A stretch of 64,000 bases of DNA from the NCBI GenBank assembly GCA_036506275.1, contig DASXSB010000055.1:54799-118798 (forward strand), written 5' to 3'. The stretch's first letter is position 1. The number at the start of each line of letters is the position of its first letter. Positions 8,190-17,800 of this stretch are shown one piece after another. Under the pieces are notes generated by a model. That model was not told the origin of the DNA and searched no databases. It saw only the letters and a program-made list of their open reading frames with translations. The translations under genes and the position numbers were made by a program. The stretch comes from DASXSB01 sp036506275 (GTDB taxonomy: Bacteria; Methylomirabilota; Methylomirabilia; Rokubacteriales; CSP1-6).

Positions 8190-8858
8190 CTAGCCGGCGA
8201 ACTTGTCCGGGAACTGCTTCACGATGGCGTCCGCGAGAGGATCCGCGATCATCCGCATGTGACCGGCGGCCGTCCGCACGGCGCTGTAGGCCTTGGCGGC
8301 GTCGCCCGTGGCCTGGGCGTCGATCACGCTCTTGAGCGTAACCACGTGGTGCTTGACGAGGTCGGCCACCACCGCCTTCGGAAGATTCGGGTTCGCCGCG
8401 CTCAGGAAGGCGCCGAAGTCGTTCGTGTACGCGACGAGGTCCGACACCGCCTTGTTCTGCTTGCCCGCGTCCTTCGTGGCCACGCCCACCGTGTAGTCGA
8501 CGACGAAGCCGATGTGCCGGCGCCACAGGGGCAGGAACGCCTTCTCGGCGTCGGCGCCGTACACGGAGCCGATCGCGTTCGAGATGGCCACGGAGTTCTC
8601 GTCGAGCGCGCCCGCCGCCGCCTTGAATTCCGCCTCGCGGCCGCCGAGGGCGGCGCCGGTGGCGGCGGAAGCGAGGTAGACGTGCTCCTGGAACAGGGTG
8701 TTGAGGCCGGCGCGAAGCGCCGCCGCCTTGCCGTTGCTGGTGGCGGGCGATGCCGCCATCGCCGCCGGCGGCGAGCCCGCCATCTGTGCCGTGCAACCGG
8801 TGGTGAGGAGCGCCGTCATTGCCGCCGCCCCGAGAAACACTACGAGCGTCCGCTTCAT
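8190..8858 (-). CDS. Helical lipoprotein of unknown function
   Basis: A 222-residue protein with a lipoprotein signal (hydrophobic core then LTTGC, Cys22), so anchored in a membrane after export. The mature part is helical and built from two related segments, one with LFQEHVYLASAATG...LWRRHIGFVVDY and a second with LVKHHVVTLKSVIDAQATGD...HMRMIADPL. The repeated His-containing helices could bind a metal or heme, which is inference. AAGGAGGGA precedes the ATG at 8858; long frames running further upstream on this strand are shadows of the CoA-transferase. It lies 23 bases downstream of a cupredoxin gene and probably shares its transcript. Confidence 0.75.
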   Translation of the reverse strand: MKRTLVVFLGAAAMTALLTTGCTAQMAGSPPAAMAASPATSNGKAAALRAGLNTLFQEHVYLASAATGAALGGREAEFKAAAGALDENSVAISNAIGSVYGADAEKAFLPLWRRHIGFVVDYTVGVATKDAGKQNKAVSDLVAYTNDFGAFLSAANPNLPKAVVADLVKHHVVTLKSVIDAQATGDAAKAYSAVRTAAGHMRMIADPLADAIVKQFPDKFAG

Positions 8859-8881
8859 TGCTCCCTCCTTTTCGTGCCGAA

Positions 8882-9205
8882 TCAGTGCACGCGGATCTCG
8901 CCGCGCATCGAGGGGTGTCTCTCGCAGAAGTACGGGTAGACCCCCGGTTCCTTGAAGCGCACGGTGGCGGTGGCGCCCTTGCCGGCGAGGGGCGACTGGA
9001 AGCGACCGTCGCGCGCCTCCGGCGTTCCCGACGTCACGGTGTGTTCGATGTCGTCCCGGTTCGTCCACGTCACGTCCACACCGGCTTTCACGTCCTGCGT
9101 GGCCGGGCGAAACGTGAAGAGCTGAACGTCGACCCCGTCCGGCGCCGCCACTGCCGTCCCCACGAGACCGAGCCACATCGCCATCGCCAGCATCCGTATC
9201 GCCAC
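8882..9205 (-). CDS. Secreted cupredoxin (plastocyanin/azurin-like)
   Basis: A 107-residue exported blue-copper-type protein. A short signal peptide ends near ALA/VAAP (about residue 21). The mature part has the cupredoxin strands VDVTWTNRDDIEHTV and VYPYFCERHPSMRGEI. The four type 1 copper ligands can be read as H55, C94, H97 and M100. It would act as a periplasmic electron carrier. It is the first gene of a two-gene leftward unit with the helical lipoprotein and is divergent from the CoA-transferase gene, with about 70 bases between the start codons. Confidence 0.87.
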   Translation of the reverse strand: MAIRMLAMAMWLGLVGTAVAAPDGVDVQLFTFRPATQDVKAGVDVTWTNRDDIEHTVTSGTPEARDGRFQSPLAGKGATATVRFKEPGVYPYFCERHPSMRGEIRVH

Positions 9206-9275
9206 CGCCTCCCTTCTCTGCGATCTCTACGCGGCCGCGGTCCGCCTCGGATTGCCCCGTGTCATAATTCGCGGC

Positions 9276-10457
9276 ATGGGCGCCCTCGCCGGGCTCCGGG
9301 TCATCGACTGCTCCCGACTGATCGCGGGCGGCGTGCTCGGCACCCTCCTCGCGGACCACGGCGCGGACGTGGTGAAGGTCGAGAACCCGCGCGGCGGCGA
9401 TCCGCTGCGGACGTGGCTGGGCGAGCGCGGTCAGCTCTGGTGGAAGGTCTACGCGCGCGGCAAGCGGTCGATCACGCTCAATCTCACCCATCCCGACGGT
9501 CAGGCGCTGCTGCGCCGTCTCGCGCGCGGGGCCGACGTCGTCATCGAAAACTACGTCCCCGGCACGTTCGAGAAGTGGGGACTCGGCTGGGACAGCCTCT
9601 CCGCGGAGAACCCGCGCCTCGTCTTCGCGCGCGTGTCGGGCTGGGGCCAGGACGGTCCGTATCGCGATCGCCCGGGCTTCGGCACCATGGTGGAGGCGAT
9701 GAGCGGCTTCGCGGTTACCACCGGTCCCGCCGATGCGCCGCCCACGCTGCCGTCCTTTCCGATGGCGGACATGGTGGCGGCGCTGGCGGGGGCGGCGGCG
9801 GTGCTGGCGGCGCTCCGCCACCGCGACCTCGTCTCCGGCCGTGGCCAAGTCGTCGACATCTCGCTCTACGAGCCGCTGCTCTCCGTGCTCGGACCCGACG
9901 CCGCCCGCCACGCGCTCGACGGCACCGTCCGCACGCGGCACGGCAACACCTCTGACAATGCGAGCCCGCGCGGAACGTATCGCACGCGCGATGGCCGGTG
10001 GGTCGCGCTGTCGGCGTCGACGCCGGCGTCCGCCCAGGCCCTCTTCACGGCGCTGGGGCTCGGGGCCATGCTCGAGGATCCGCGCTTCGCCACCAACGAC
10101 GCCCGCGTTGCCCACAACGATCTCGTGGACGCCGCGCTCACGCGCGCGATCGGAGAACGGAGCCGAGAGGACATGCACCATCTCTTCGAGACACTGGATC
10201 TCACCGCCAGCCCCGTCTACGACATCGAGGACATCGCGCGCGATCCGCACGTGGTCGCACGCGGGATTCTCGTCGACGTCCCCGATCCCGCTCTCGGCAC
10301 CGTGCGCATGACGGCGCCCACGCCGCGCCTCGCCGACACGCCCGCCACCGTGAGGTGGACGGGCCCCGCGCTCGGCGCCCACAACGCGGAGGTGTACGGC
10401 GCCCTCGGCCTCGACGACGGCGAGCTCGCGCGCCTCCATCGCGAAGGCGTCGTGTGA
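9276..10457 (+). CDS. Class III CoA-transferase (CaiB/BaiF family)
   Basis: Transfers CoA between carboxylic acids, via an aspartyl-CoA intermediate. The 393-residue protein has the family pattern: LAGLRVIDCSRLIAGG at the start, LADHGADVVKVENPRGGDPLR, the VIENYVPGTFEKWGL segment, RPGFGTMVEAMSGFA, and the probable catalytic Asp in FPMADM. Start ATG 9276 is chosen because the N-terminal MGALAGLRVIDCSR aligns with family starts; the frame is open to 9252. The gene leads a run with an amidohydrolase and an acyl-CoA synthetase. The substrate acid is unknown. Confidence 0.9.
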   Translation: MGALAGLRVIDCSRLIAGGVLGTLLADHGADVVKVENPRGGDPLRTWLGERGQLWWKVYARGKRSITLNLTHPDGQALLRRLARGADVVIENYVPGTFEKWGLGWDSLSAENPRLVFARVSGWGQDGPYRDRPGFGTMVEAMSGFAVTTGPADAPPTLPSFPMADMVAALAGAAAVLAALRHRDLVSGRGQVVDISLYEPLLSVLGPDAARHALDGTVRTRHGNTSDNASPRGTYRTRDGRWVALSASTPASAQALFTALGLGAMLEDPRFATNDARVAHNDLVDAALTRAIGERSREDMHHLFETLDLTASPVYDIEDIARDPHVVARGILVDVPDPALGTVRMTAPTPRLADTPATVRWTGPALGAHNAEVYGALGLDDGELARLHREGVV

Positions 10458-10459
10458 CG

Positions 10460-11356
10460 ATGCGGCTTCTCATCGCCCTCGCCATCGCCGCCGCCGGGTG
10501 GCGCCGTCTCGCCGCCCTCGTCGTGACGTTCGCGCTCTTCGGAGTCACCGGTGCGCTGGCCGCCGACTACACGGGCCCGCTCGTCGACGCGCATTCCCAC
10601 GTTCCCAACGCGACCGCCATCGACGCCTACGTCGCCGCCATGAAGCGCCACAACGTGAAGAAGGTCGTCCTCCTCGGCGTGGGCGGCGTGCAGAAGCAGG
10701 ACGCGGCGTGGCTGGCGGCGGCGGCGAAGAAGTATCCCGATCGCGTCGTCGCCGGCGCTCCCCTGCCCGATCCCGACGACGCCGGCGCCGCCGCTCGCCT
10801 CGACAGCGAGCTCGACAAGACGAAGGCCCCCGTCGTCGGCGAGGTTCACGTCCGCCAGGTGAGCCGGAAGATCGATCGCGATCCCGGCGCGGCCGCCTTC
10901 GGCAAGATCCTCGACGTGTGCGCGCGCCGCGGCGTCCCCGTGGTGGTCCACGACGAGCTCAACGACCAGGCGACGGGCGCCCTCGAGCGCGCCCTCACCG
11001 CGCACCCGAAGGCGACGATCATCCTCGCCCACGCCGGAGAGGCACCGGCCGCGAAGCTGGAGGGGCTGCTCGCGCGCCATCCCAATCTCCTCGTGGATCT
11101 GTCCGGGATGCACTTCCAGCGGACGCCCGCGCTGGCGCCCGAGAACGGGCCCATCGACCCCGGGTACAAGGCGCTCATCGAGAAGATGCCGGACCGCTTC
11201 CTGATGGGCATCGACGTATGGGCGGCGCGCCTCTTCGAGCCCGCCATGCTCGATCGGCTGCTCACGTGGGCGCGACGCGTGCTCGGCCAGCTCCCGCCCG
11301 ACGTGGCGGAGCGCGTGGCGTGGAAGAACGCCACCGCCGTCTTCAAGCTCGAGTAG
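10460..11356 (+). CDS. Exported amidohydrolase-type metal hydrolase
   Basis: A 298-residue TIM-barrel hydrolase of the amidohydrolase (COG2159-like) superfamily. It carries an N-terminal hydrophobic export signal ending near ALAADY. The metal-binding HxH occurs in LVDAHSHVPNA, followed by VVVHDELND, ILAHAGEAP and FLMGIDVW, which supply the later His and Asp positions. ATG 10460 is two bases after the CoA-transferase stop; GTG 10454, overlapping that stop as GTGA, is an equally good start. Export of a member of this group is somewhat unusual. Its context suggests hydrolysis of a carboxylate precursor outside the cytoplasm. Confidence 0.78.
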   Translation: MRLLIALAIAAAGWRRLAALVVTFALFGVTGALAADYTGPLVDAHSHVPNATAIDAYVAAMKRHNVKKVVLLGVGGVQKQDAAWLAAAAKKYPDRVVAGAPLPDPDDAGAAARLDSELDKTKAPVVGEVHVRQVSRKIDRDPGAAAFGKILDVCARRGVPVVVHDELNDQATGALERALTAHPKATIILAHAGEAPAAKLEGLLARHPNLLVDLSGMHFQRTPALAPENGPIDPGYKALIEKMPDRFLMGIDVWAARLFEPAMLDRLLTWARRVLGQLPPDVAERVAWKNATAVFKLE

Positions 11357-11357
11357 C

Positions 11358-13019
11358 GTGACCCGCTCGAGATTCGAGGACGCCACCGCACCCGCCCTGC
11401 TCGACGCCATCGCGGCCGCGTATCCGGAGCGGGAGGCGATGGTGTTCGGAGACGAACGGGTGACGTTCGCGGAGCTTCGCCGCCGCACGCTCGTGCTCGC
11501 GCGCGGCCTCGCCGCCCTCGGGATCGGGGCGGGCGACAAGGTCGCCGTCTGGCTGCCCAATCGCCCCGCGTGGTTCGTGACGCAGTACGCGTGCGCTCGC
11601 CTGGGCGCGGTCGTGGTCGCCCTCAACCCGCGGTACAAGGCGCACGAGCTCGCGTACATCCTCGGCCAGTCGGACTCGATGGCGCTCGTGCTGACGGATC
11701 ACCTCGGGGCCATCGACTACTTCGAGACACTGCACGACGTGCTGCCGGAACTCGCGGCCGCCGTTCCCGGCGAGGTCCAGAGCGCGAAGCTGCCGCTCCT
11801 GCGCCACGTCATCGTCGACGCCGACGATCCCTATCCCGGATGCCACCGCTGGCAAGACCTGATGGACGTGGGGCAGCGCGAGGACACGGACGTCGCCCCT
11901 CGCGCGCCCGGCCCGGACGACGTCTTCACGATTCTCTACACGTCGGGGACGACGTCGTTTCCCAAGGGCGCCCTCATCACGCATCGCAACTGCGTGCCCC
12001 ACGGCTGGCACTGCGGCGAGGTGCTGCGACTGACCGCGGACGACCGCGTGCTGCACGCGCTGCCGGCGGCGGGAACGTGGGGCGGCGTCAATATCCCGCT
12101 CACAGCGTGGAGCCACGGCGCCCGCCTCGTGCTGATGGACGCCTGGGATCCCGAGCGCGCGCTCGCGCTCATCGAGCGCGAACGGTGCACCGTCTTCAAC
12201 GCGGTCGACACGATGCTCAAGCCGCTGCTCGAGCACTCGCGCTTCGATCGCTACGATCGCTCGTCGCTGCGCACGGGCGGCTTCGCCTCCGTGGGCGGTG
12301 GCGGTCCCGCCATGTTCGACGCGGTCGTGAAACGCCTCGGCGTGCCGCTCGCCTTCCAGCCCTACGGCATGACGGAGGTCAACGCGATGGCCCTCCTGCA
12401 CGACCTCGACGAGCCGCTCGAAATGCGTGCCCAGCCCGGCATCGTCCCCGCCCCCGGCCTCGAGGTGCGGGTGGTCCATCCGGAAACGGGACGGCCATGT
12501 CGCGCGGGCGAGGAAGGTGAGCTGCAGCTGCGTGGCCGGCTCGTGACGCGCGGCTACTACAAGAAGTCCGAGGAGACACGGGCAGCATTCACTGACGATG
12601 GCTGGTTTCGGAGCGGCGACCTCGCCGTCCAGGACGACCGAGGCCACACGATTTTCAGGGGCCGGCTCAAGGAGACGCTGCGGATCAGCCACTTCATGGT
12701 GGCGCCGGGCGAGATCGAGGCGTTCTTGCAATCCCACCCCGACGTCGATCAGGCATTCGTGGTGGGCGTGCCCGATGCCGCCGTGAACGAAGTGCCCGTC
12801 GCCTACGTGATTCCGAAGCCGCACGCTCGCGTCAGCGAGGACGAGCTCCGCGCCTTCTGCCGCGGCAAGATCGCGTCATACAAGATCCCACGATCGATCC
12901 GCTTCGTGAGCGACGTCCCGCGCACGCCCGGGCCGCACGGCGACAAGGTGCAGCGCGGCAAGCTCCGCGAGCAGGCGATCCGGGAGCTGCTCACAGGAAG
13001 GCATTTCTCCCGTGATTGA
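11358..13019 (+). CDS. AMP-forming acyl-CoA synthetase
   Basis: Activates a carboxylic acid to acyl-CoA through an acyl-adenylate. The 553-residue protein contains the AMP-binding loop YTSGTTSFPKG (the usual G after TT is S), YGMTEVNAM, GWFRSGDLAV and a C-terminal domain ending in a GDKVQRGKLR stretch that carries the catalytic lysine region. Length suits the long- or medium-chain synthetase group. The GTG start lies one base after the amidohydrolase stop, so the two are coupled. Together with the CoA-transferase it points to CoA activation of an imported acid. Confidence 0.92.
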   Translation: MTRSRFEDATAPALLDAIAAAYPEREAMVFGDERVTFAELRRRTLVLARGLAALGIGAGDKVAVWLPNRPAWFVTQYACARLGAVVVALNPRYKAHELAYILGQSDSMALVLTDHLGAIDYFETLHDVLPELAAAVPGEVQSAKLPLLRHVIVDADDPYPGCHRWQDLMDVGQREDTDVAPRAPGPDDVFTILYTSGTTSFPKGALITHRNCVPHGWHCGEVLRLTADDRVLHALPAAGTWGGVNIPLTAWSHGARLVLMDAWDPERALALIERERCTVFNAVDTMLKPLLEHSRFDRYDRSSLRTGGFASVGGGGPAMFDAVVKRLGVPLAFQPYGMTEVNAMALLHDLDEPLEMRAQPGIVPAPGLEVRVVHPETGRPCRAGEEGELQLRGRLVTRGYYKKSEETRAAFTDDGWFRSGDLAVQDDRGHTIFRGRLKETLRISHFMVAPGEIEAFLQSHPDVDQAFVVGVPDAAVNEVPVAYVIPKPHARVSEDELRAFCRGKIASYKIPRSIRFVSDVPRTPGPHGDKVQRGKLREQAIRELLTGRHFSRD

Positions 13020-13980
13020 GAGACGGGTGTTTCTGGCCGGGATGGCGGCGACGCTCGCGCCATGCGTGGCCACCGCCCAGCCGCAGCGCAGTCTCCAGCA
13101 TCGCATCGGGTGGATCTCCACCGAGACCGAGCCCGACCCATTCGTCGATGGGTTCCGAGAGGGCCTGCGACAGCATGGCTACGTCGAAGGTCAGAATCTG
13201 ATCCTGGAGCTTCGCTACGCGCGTGATCTGGACATCCTCCGGAAGTCTGCCATCGAGCTCACGCAATCCAGGGTGGCCTTCATCGTGTCGAGCGGCCCCG
13301 CCGTCCGGGCCATCCGGGATCTGCAGAACACTCCAGTCCTGTTCGCGATCAGCGGTGATCCCGTCGAGCTCGGTTTGGCGGCAAGCCTTGCACGACCAGG
13401 CGGGAACTTCACAGGTCTCACGTTCCTCTCCCTCGAGGTCGCGGGAAAACGGGTGGGCCTCCTCAAGCAGGCCGTGCCGCAGATCCGGACTCTGGCCGTG
13501 CTGTCGAACACCGATCACCCAGGCGAGGGCGCAGAGCGGCGGGCCACGCAAGAGGCGGCACAGGCTCTCGGGCTGGCCGTCAGCTACATACCCTTCAGAG
13601 GTGCCGCGCAGCTCGACGGCGGACTGTCTGCAGTGCGCGATGCCAGGGCCGACGCTATGGTGGTGTTTCCCGAGGGAGCCACCATGGTCGCGCGCGCCAA
13701 AATCGCGCACTTTGCCGCTGCTCAGCGGCTACCTTCGATGTTCGGCTGGAGCGAGTATGCCGACGCGGGGGGCCTCATGAGCTACGGTGCCAACCAGCGC
13801 GACGCCTACGTGCGCCTCGCCACCTATGCAGACAGGCTGCTTCGCGGCGCGAAGGCCGCAGACCTACCGATCGAGCAGCCAACCCAGTTCGAGCTCGTCG
13901 TCAATATGAGAACGGCGGCGAGACTCGGAATCAGCCTTCCCCCGGCGACGCTCCTGCTTGCGAACCGCCGTATCGAATGA
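13012..13980 (+). CDS. ABC transporter substrate-binding protein (PF04392 type)
   Basis: A 322-residue periplasmic binding protein. The start MIERRVFLAGMAATL is a twin-arginine-like or plain signal peptide, ending near ATAQPQ. Mature features are RIGWISTETEPD, FVDGFREGLRQHGYVEGQNL, the VAFIVSSGPAVRAIRD strand, FAISGDPVELGLAASLARPGG and a C-terminal IEQPTQFELVVNMRTA that is diagnostic of the ABC_sub_bind family. GTG 13012 overlaps the synthetase stop by 8 bases. No permease or ATPase gene is nearby. This and the next gene have visibly lower G+C than their neighbours. Confidence 0.87.
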   Translation: MIERRVFLAGMAATLAPCVATAQPQRSLQHRIGWISTETEPDPFVDGFREGLRQHGYVEGQNLILELRYARDLDILRKSAIELTQSRVAFIVSSGPAVRAIRDLQNTPVLFAISGDPVELGLAASLARPGGNFTGLTFLSLEVAGKRVGLLKQAVPQIRTLAVLSNTDHPGEGAERRATQEAAQALGLAVSYIPFRGAAQLDGGLSAVRDARADAMVVFPEGATMVARAKIAHFAAAQRLPSMFGWSEYADAGGLMSYGANQRDAYVRLATYADRLLRGAKAADLPIEQPTQFELVVNMRTAARLGISLPPATLLLANRRIE

Positions 13981-13993
13981 CAAGGAGGACGCA

Positions 13994-14791
13994 ATGCGAA
14001 CGACTGGTTGGCTGCTGACTCTACTCGGACTGCTGCTTACAGGTTGTGCGGGCAGGAGTACGGCTCCCACCCCGGAGGCGCGACAGGCTTTGGCGCCAAC
14101 CGGCAAGCTTCGTGTTGCCCTCCAGCTTGGCAATCCCTTGAACGTCATACGGGACTCCGCGTCGGGTGAGACGAAGGGAGTGGGATTCGATCTCGGACAA
14201 GAGTTGGCACGGCGCATCGGTGTTCCGTTCGAGCCGGTTCTCTACCCATCAATCGGAGCACTTCTCGACGGCGGGAAATCCGGGGCGTGGGACGTCGCCT
14301 ATATCGGGTTTACGCCGGAGCGGGCGAAGGAATGGAATTTCAGCGGGCTGCACCTGGAAGTCGAATTCGGCTACCTCGTCCCTGGCGCGTCTTCGATCTC
14401 AACGATGGCCGATGTGGATCGTCCCGGGATTCGAGTTGCCGTGCAGGAGAAATCGGGCCCAGATGTCTTTTTTTCTCGCACGCTGAAGAATGCGGTGGTG
14501 ATCCGGGCATCGAGCAACGCTGGCGCATTGGAGGTTCTGAAATCCGGGAGAGCAGAGATCATGGGCGGCATCAAGCCAGTCCTGTTCGAGATGTCGAATC
14601 AATTGGTTGATTCTCGGGTTCTCGACGGTCGGCCCGGCATCGATCCGCACGCGATGGCGATGCCGAAGGGACGGGATCTCGGCACGGCATACGCGCGCCA
14701 GTTCATCGAAGACGCGAAATCCGAGGGGCTGATCAAGGCCGCCATCGAAAGAGCCGGTGTACGCGGCGTGGGTGTCGCCCCCCTCAGCTGA
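13994..14791 (+). CDS. Lipoprotein substrate-binding protein (SBP_bac_3 type)
   Basis: A 265-residue lipid-anchored solute receptor; the lipobox is LLTGC with Cys18. After it come GKLRVALQLGNPLNVI, GFDLGQELARRIGVPFEPVLYPS and AWDVAYIGFTPERAKEWNFS, the standard order of the family that binds amino acids and similar small solutes. AAGGAGG sits seven bases before ATG 13994. It follows the PF04392-type receptor by 13 bases; no transporter membrane component is adjacent. A run of seven T's and a hand-counted 53% G+C in one 60-base line set it apart from its surroundings and hint at recent acquisition. Confidence 0.88.
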   Translation: MRTTGWLLTLLGLLLTGCAGRSTAPTPEARQALAPTGKLRVALQLGNPLNVIRDSASGETKGVGFDLGQELARRIGVPFEPVLYPSIGALLDGGKSGAWDVAYIGFTPERAKEWNFSGLHLEVEFGYLVPGASSISTMADVDRPGIRVAVQEKSGPDVFFSRTLKNAVVIRASSNAGALEVLKSGRAEIMGGIKPVLFEMSNQLVDSRVLDGRPGIDPHAMAMPKGRDLGTAYARQFIEDAKSEGLIKAAIERAGVRGVGVAPLS

Positions 14792-14862
14792 CGCTCTCTC
14801 ACCACGGTTTGGACAGCGACGCCCGCAAGGTCGACGCGAAGCGAAGCGCGACGGTCGCGATC

Positions 14863-17800
14863 CTAGATCGCGCCCAGCTCGGACGCGGCGCGCTGGGCGC
14901 GCTCGAGATAAACGGGCGCGTCCAGGTCGCGGAGCACCGCGAGCGCGGCATCCACGTGGACGCGAGCGGTGTCGCGATCGCCGCGGCCGGCGGCGAGCGT
15001 CGCGAGCTCGAGCCGTGTGCGAGCAGCTTCGAACACGACGCCGACCGAGACGAAGGTACGCAAGGCGTCGTCGAAATGCGCGGCCGCCTCGTCGAAGCGT
15101 CTCGCGTCGAGCGCGATACGACCGAGCACACGCTGACCGTAGCCGACACCGTACCAGTACTTGCACCCGGTCGTGATCGCCACCCCCCGCCGCGCGGTCT
15201 CCAAGGCGGCGGCGGTGTCGCCGCTGACCCGTCGCGCCTCCGCCAGCGCCGAGGTCCAGAGGCCGTGCCACTGCGGAAAGCCGAACTGCTCCAGCTCGCG
15301 TACCACGTGCTCGAGCAACGGCAGCGCCGTCTCGGCATCACCGCGCTCGATATGCGCGTAGCCGAGGAACCCGGCGGCGTACGCGCCGCTCACCCGGTCG
15401 GTCGCCAGCTTGCGGCTGCGCTCGCAGGCCTCGATGGCCTCGGCCCACTCGCCCCGGCTGGCGGCTGCCCAACCCACCGTGAACGCCGCATAGCATTGCA
15501 GGCGCATGTCGCTGATGGCCTCGCCCACGTCGTGGGCGGAGCGGGCGGACTCGATGGTCTCCGCGAATCGCCCAACGAGTAAATAGTTGATGGCCACGTA
15601 GAAGTGCGCCATGCCGAGCCACCACTGCTGCGTCGTGCTACCCGTGAGCCGCGCCACCGCCTCCCGCCCGTGCGCGATCGCCTCCGCGGTCCGGCCGGAC
15701 CAGTGGCCGTCGAGGGCGAGGGCTCCATGCGCCTTGCCCAGCGTGGCGTCGTCGCCGCACCGGCTCGCCTCCTCGATCGCGCGCTCCGCGACTTCTTTCA
15801 CCCGCTGCTGGTCACCCAGGCGCGTGTACATGTGTGCCAGCCAGAAATAGTACGGACCGGCGAGGGTGGGATCGCCGACTCGATCCAGCCGCTCGCGGTG
15901 CTCGAGGAGACGCGCCACGCTGTCGACGAAGCGGCCCAGGAAGTACAGGGAGAAACCCTGCCGCAGCGCGATCTCGATGAGCCGGCGGTCGCGGGCCCGC
16001 CCGTCGGGCAGGCGCGCAACGTGAACGAGGGCCTCCCTCAGATGAGTGAGTGCGTCACTATTGGCGTAGACACGGGCGGCCTTGTCCGCGAGCCGCACGA
16101 GGTAGGTCACCGCCTTGTCCGCGACCTCCGAGCGCGCATAGTGATAAGCGAGCGCGCCCTCCACTTCGTCGAGCCGGCCCGGGTAGAGCTCCTCGAGCGC
16201 TTGGGCGGCGGCAGCATGGAGCGCCTGGCGCCGATGGCTGAGTAGGCCCTCGTAGGCAACGTCCTGGGTGAGGGCGTGCTTGAAGACGTAGATCGGCTCC
16301 TCGGCACCGGCTTGCTCGTAGACGAACTCGAGGCGCTTGAGCTCGAGCAAGTGCGGCTGGAGCGCGCCGGGGCCGTCCCAGATCCGCTCGAGCAGCTTCA
16401 GAGGGAACTCGCGGCCCAGCACGGCGGCCGTACGCACGAGGCGCTTCGTCTCCTCGGACAGCCGGTCGATGCGCGCCGTGAGCACGCCCTGCACGGTATC
16501 CGGAATCGCATGGTCATCGCCGCGCTCGTCGCTCACGGCAAGCGCCAGCTCTTCCAGGAAGAACGGGTTGCCCTCGGCCCGGCTCAGGATCCTCTCCGAC
16601 AGGTCGCCGGACAGGCGGCCGGCCTGCCGTGCCGACTGCACGACGGCGAGGCTGTCCTGGCGCGCGAGCGGGCGCAGGGTGATCTGGGTGGCGTACGAGC
16701 GATCGCTCCACGGGGGTCGGTACCCGGGCCGGTACGTGGTCATGAGAAGGATGGGGGCCGCCGTGAACGATTCGACGAGCGAGGCCAAGTACTCCTCGGA
16801 CGTCTGGTCGATCCAGTGCACGTCCTCGACGATGAAGACGAGCGGCCGGCGGCGGCTGCCCTTGAGACTGAGCTGCCGCAGCGTCTCGAACGTCCGCGCC
16901 TTGATCGTCTCCGGGCTCAGCGACTCCAGCGCCTGCTCCTTGACCCCGAGGAGGTGGAGCAGGTACATCGCGGAATCCGCGGGGGCCATGCCGACCTCGC
17001 GGAGGGCCGCGGCCACGCGGTCGGCGACGATGTCGGGCGCGTCGCTGTCGAGGATGCCGGAATTGTTGCGGAGGATCTCGACGATGGGCAGATAAGGAAT
17101 CGAGCCGCCGTAGGAGAGGCAGCGGCCCTCGAGGACGGTCACCGGCCGCCGGCTCAGACTTCGGCGGAACTCGTAGAGCAGGCGCGATTTCCCCATGCCG
17201 GGCTCGCCCACCACGCCGATGACCTGGCCACGGCCGCTCGCGACCTGGGCGAACACATCGCCGAGGACCCCGATCTCGCGCTCGCGGCCGACGAAGTCGA
17301 TGAACCTCCGCTCGGGGCGTTCGTCCAGCGCCGAACGCCGCGGGGCCAGCCCGAGCAATCGATGAGCGATGACGGGCTCGGCTTTGCCTTTGACGGGGAA
17401 CGGCCCGACCCGCTCGGCGCGAACGGCCCCCTGCACGAGACGAAGCGTCGCCTCGCTCATGAGCACCGTGCCCGCCTCCGCCGCCTGCTGGAGGCGCGCG
17501 GCGAGGTTCGTGGTGTCCCCCACCGCGGTGTAGTCCATGCGCAAGTTGTCGCCGATGCGGCCGACCACGACGAAGCCGCTGTTGAGACCCATCCGGACGG
17601 TGAGGGCGGCAAGCACGCCGGTGGCGCCGCTGACGGGCTCGCGGAGACGGCGCAGGATGCCGAGCGCGGCGAGCACCGCGCGGCGTGCGTCGTCCTCGTG
17701 GGCGATCGGCGCACCAAAGAGCGCCATGAAGCCGTCGCCAAGGAACTGGTTGACGGTGCCCTCGTAGTGATGGACCTCCGCGAGGGCGAGCTCGAAGAAG

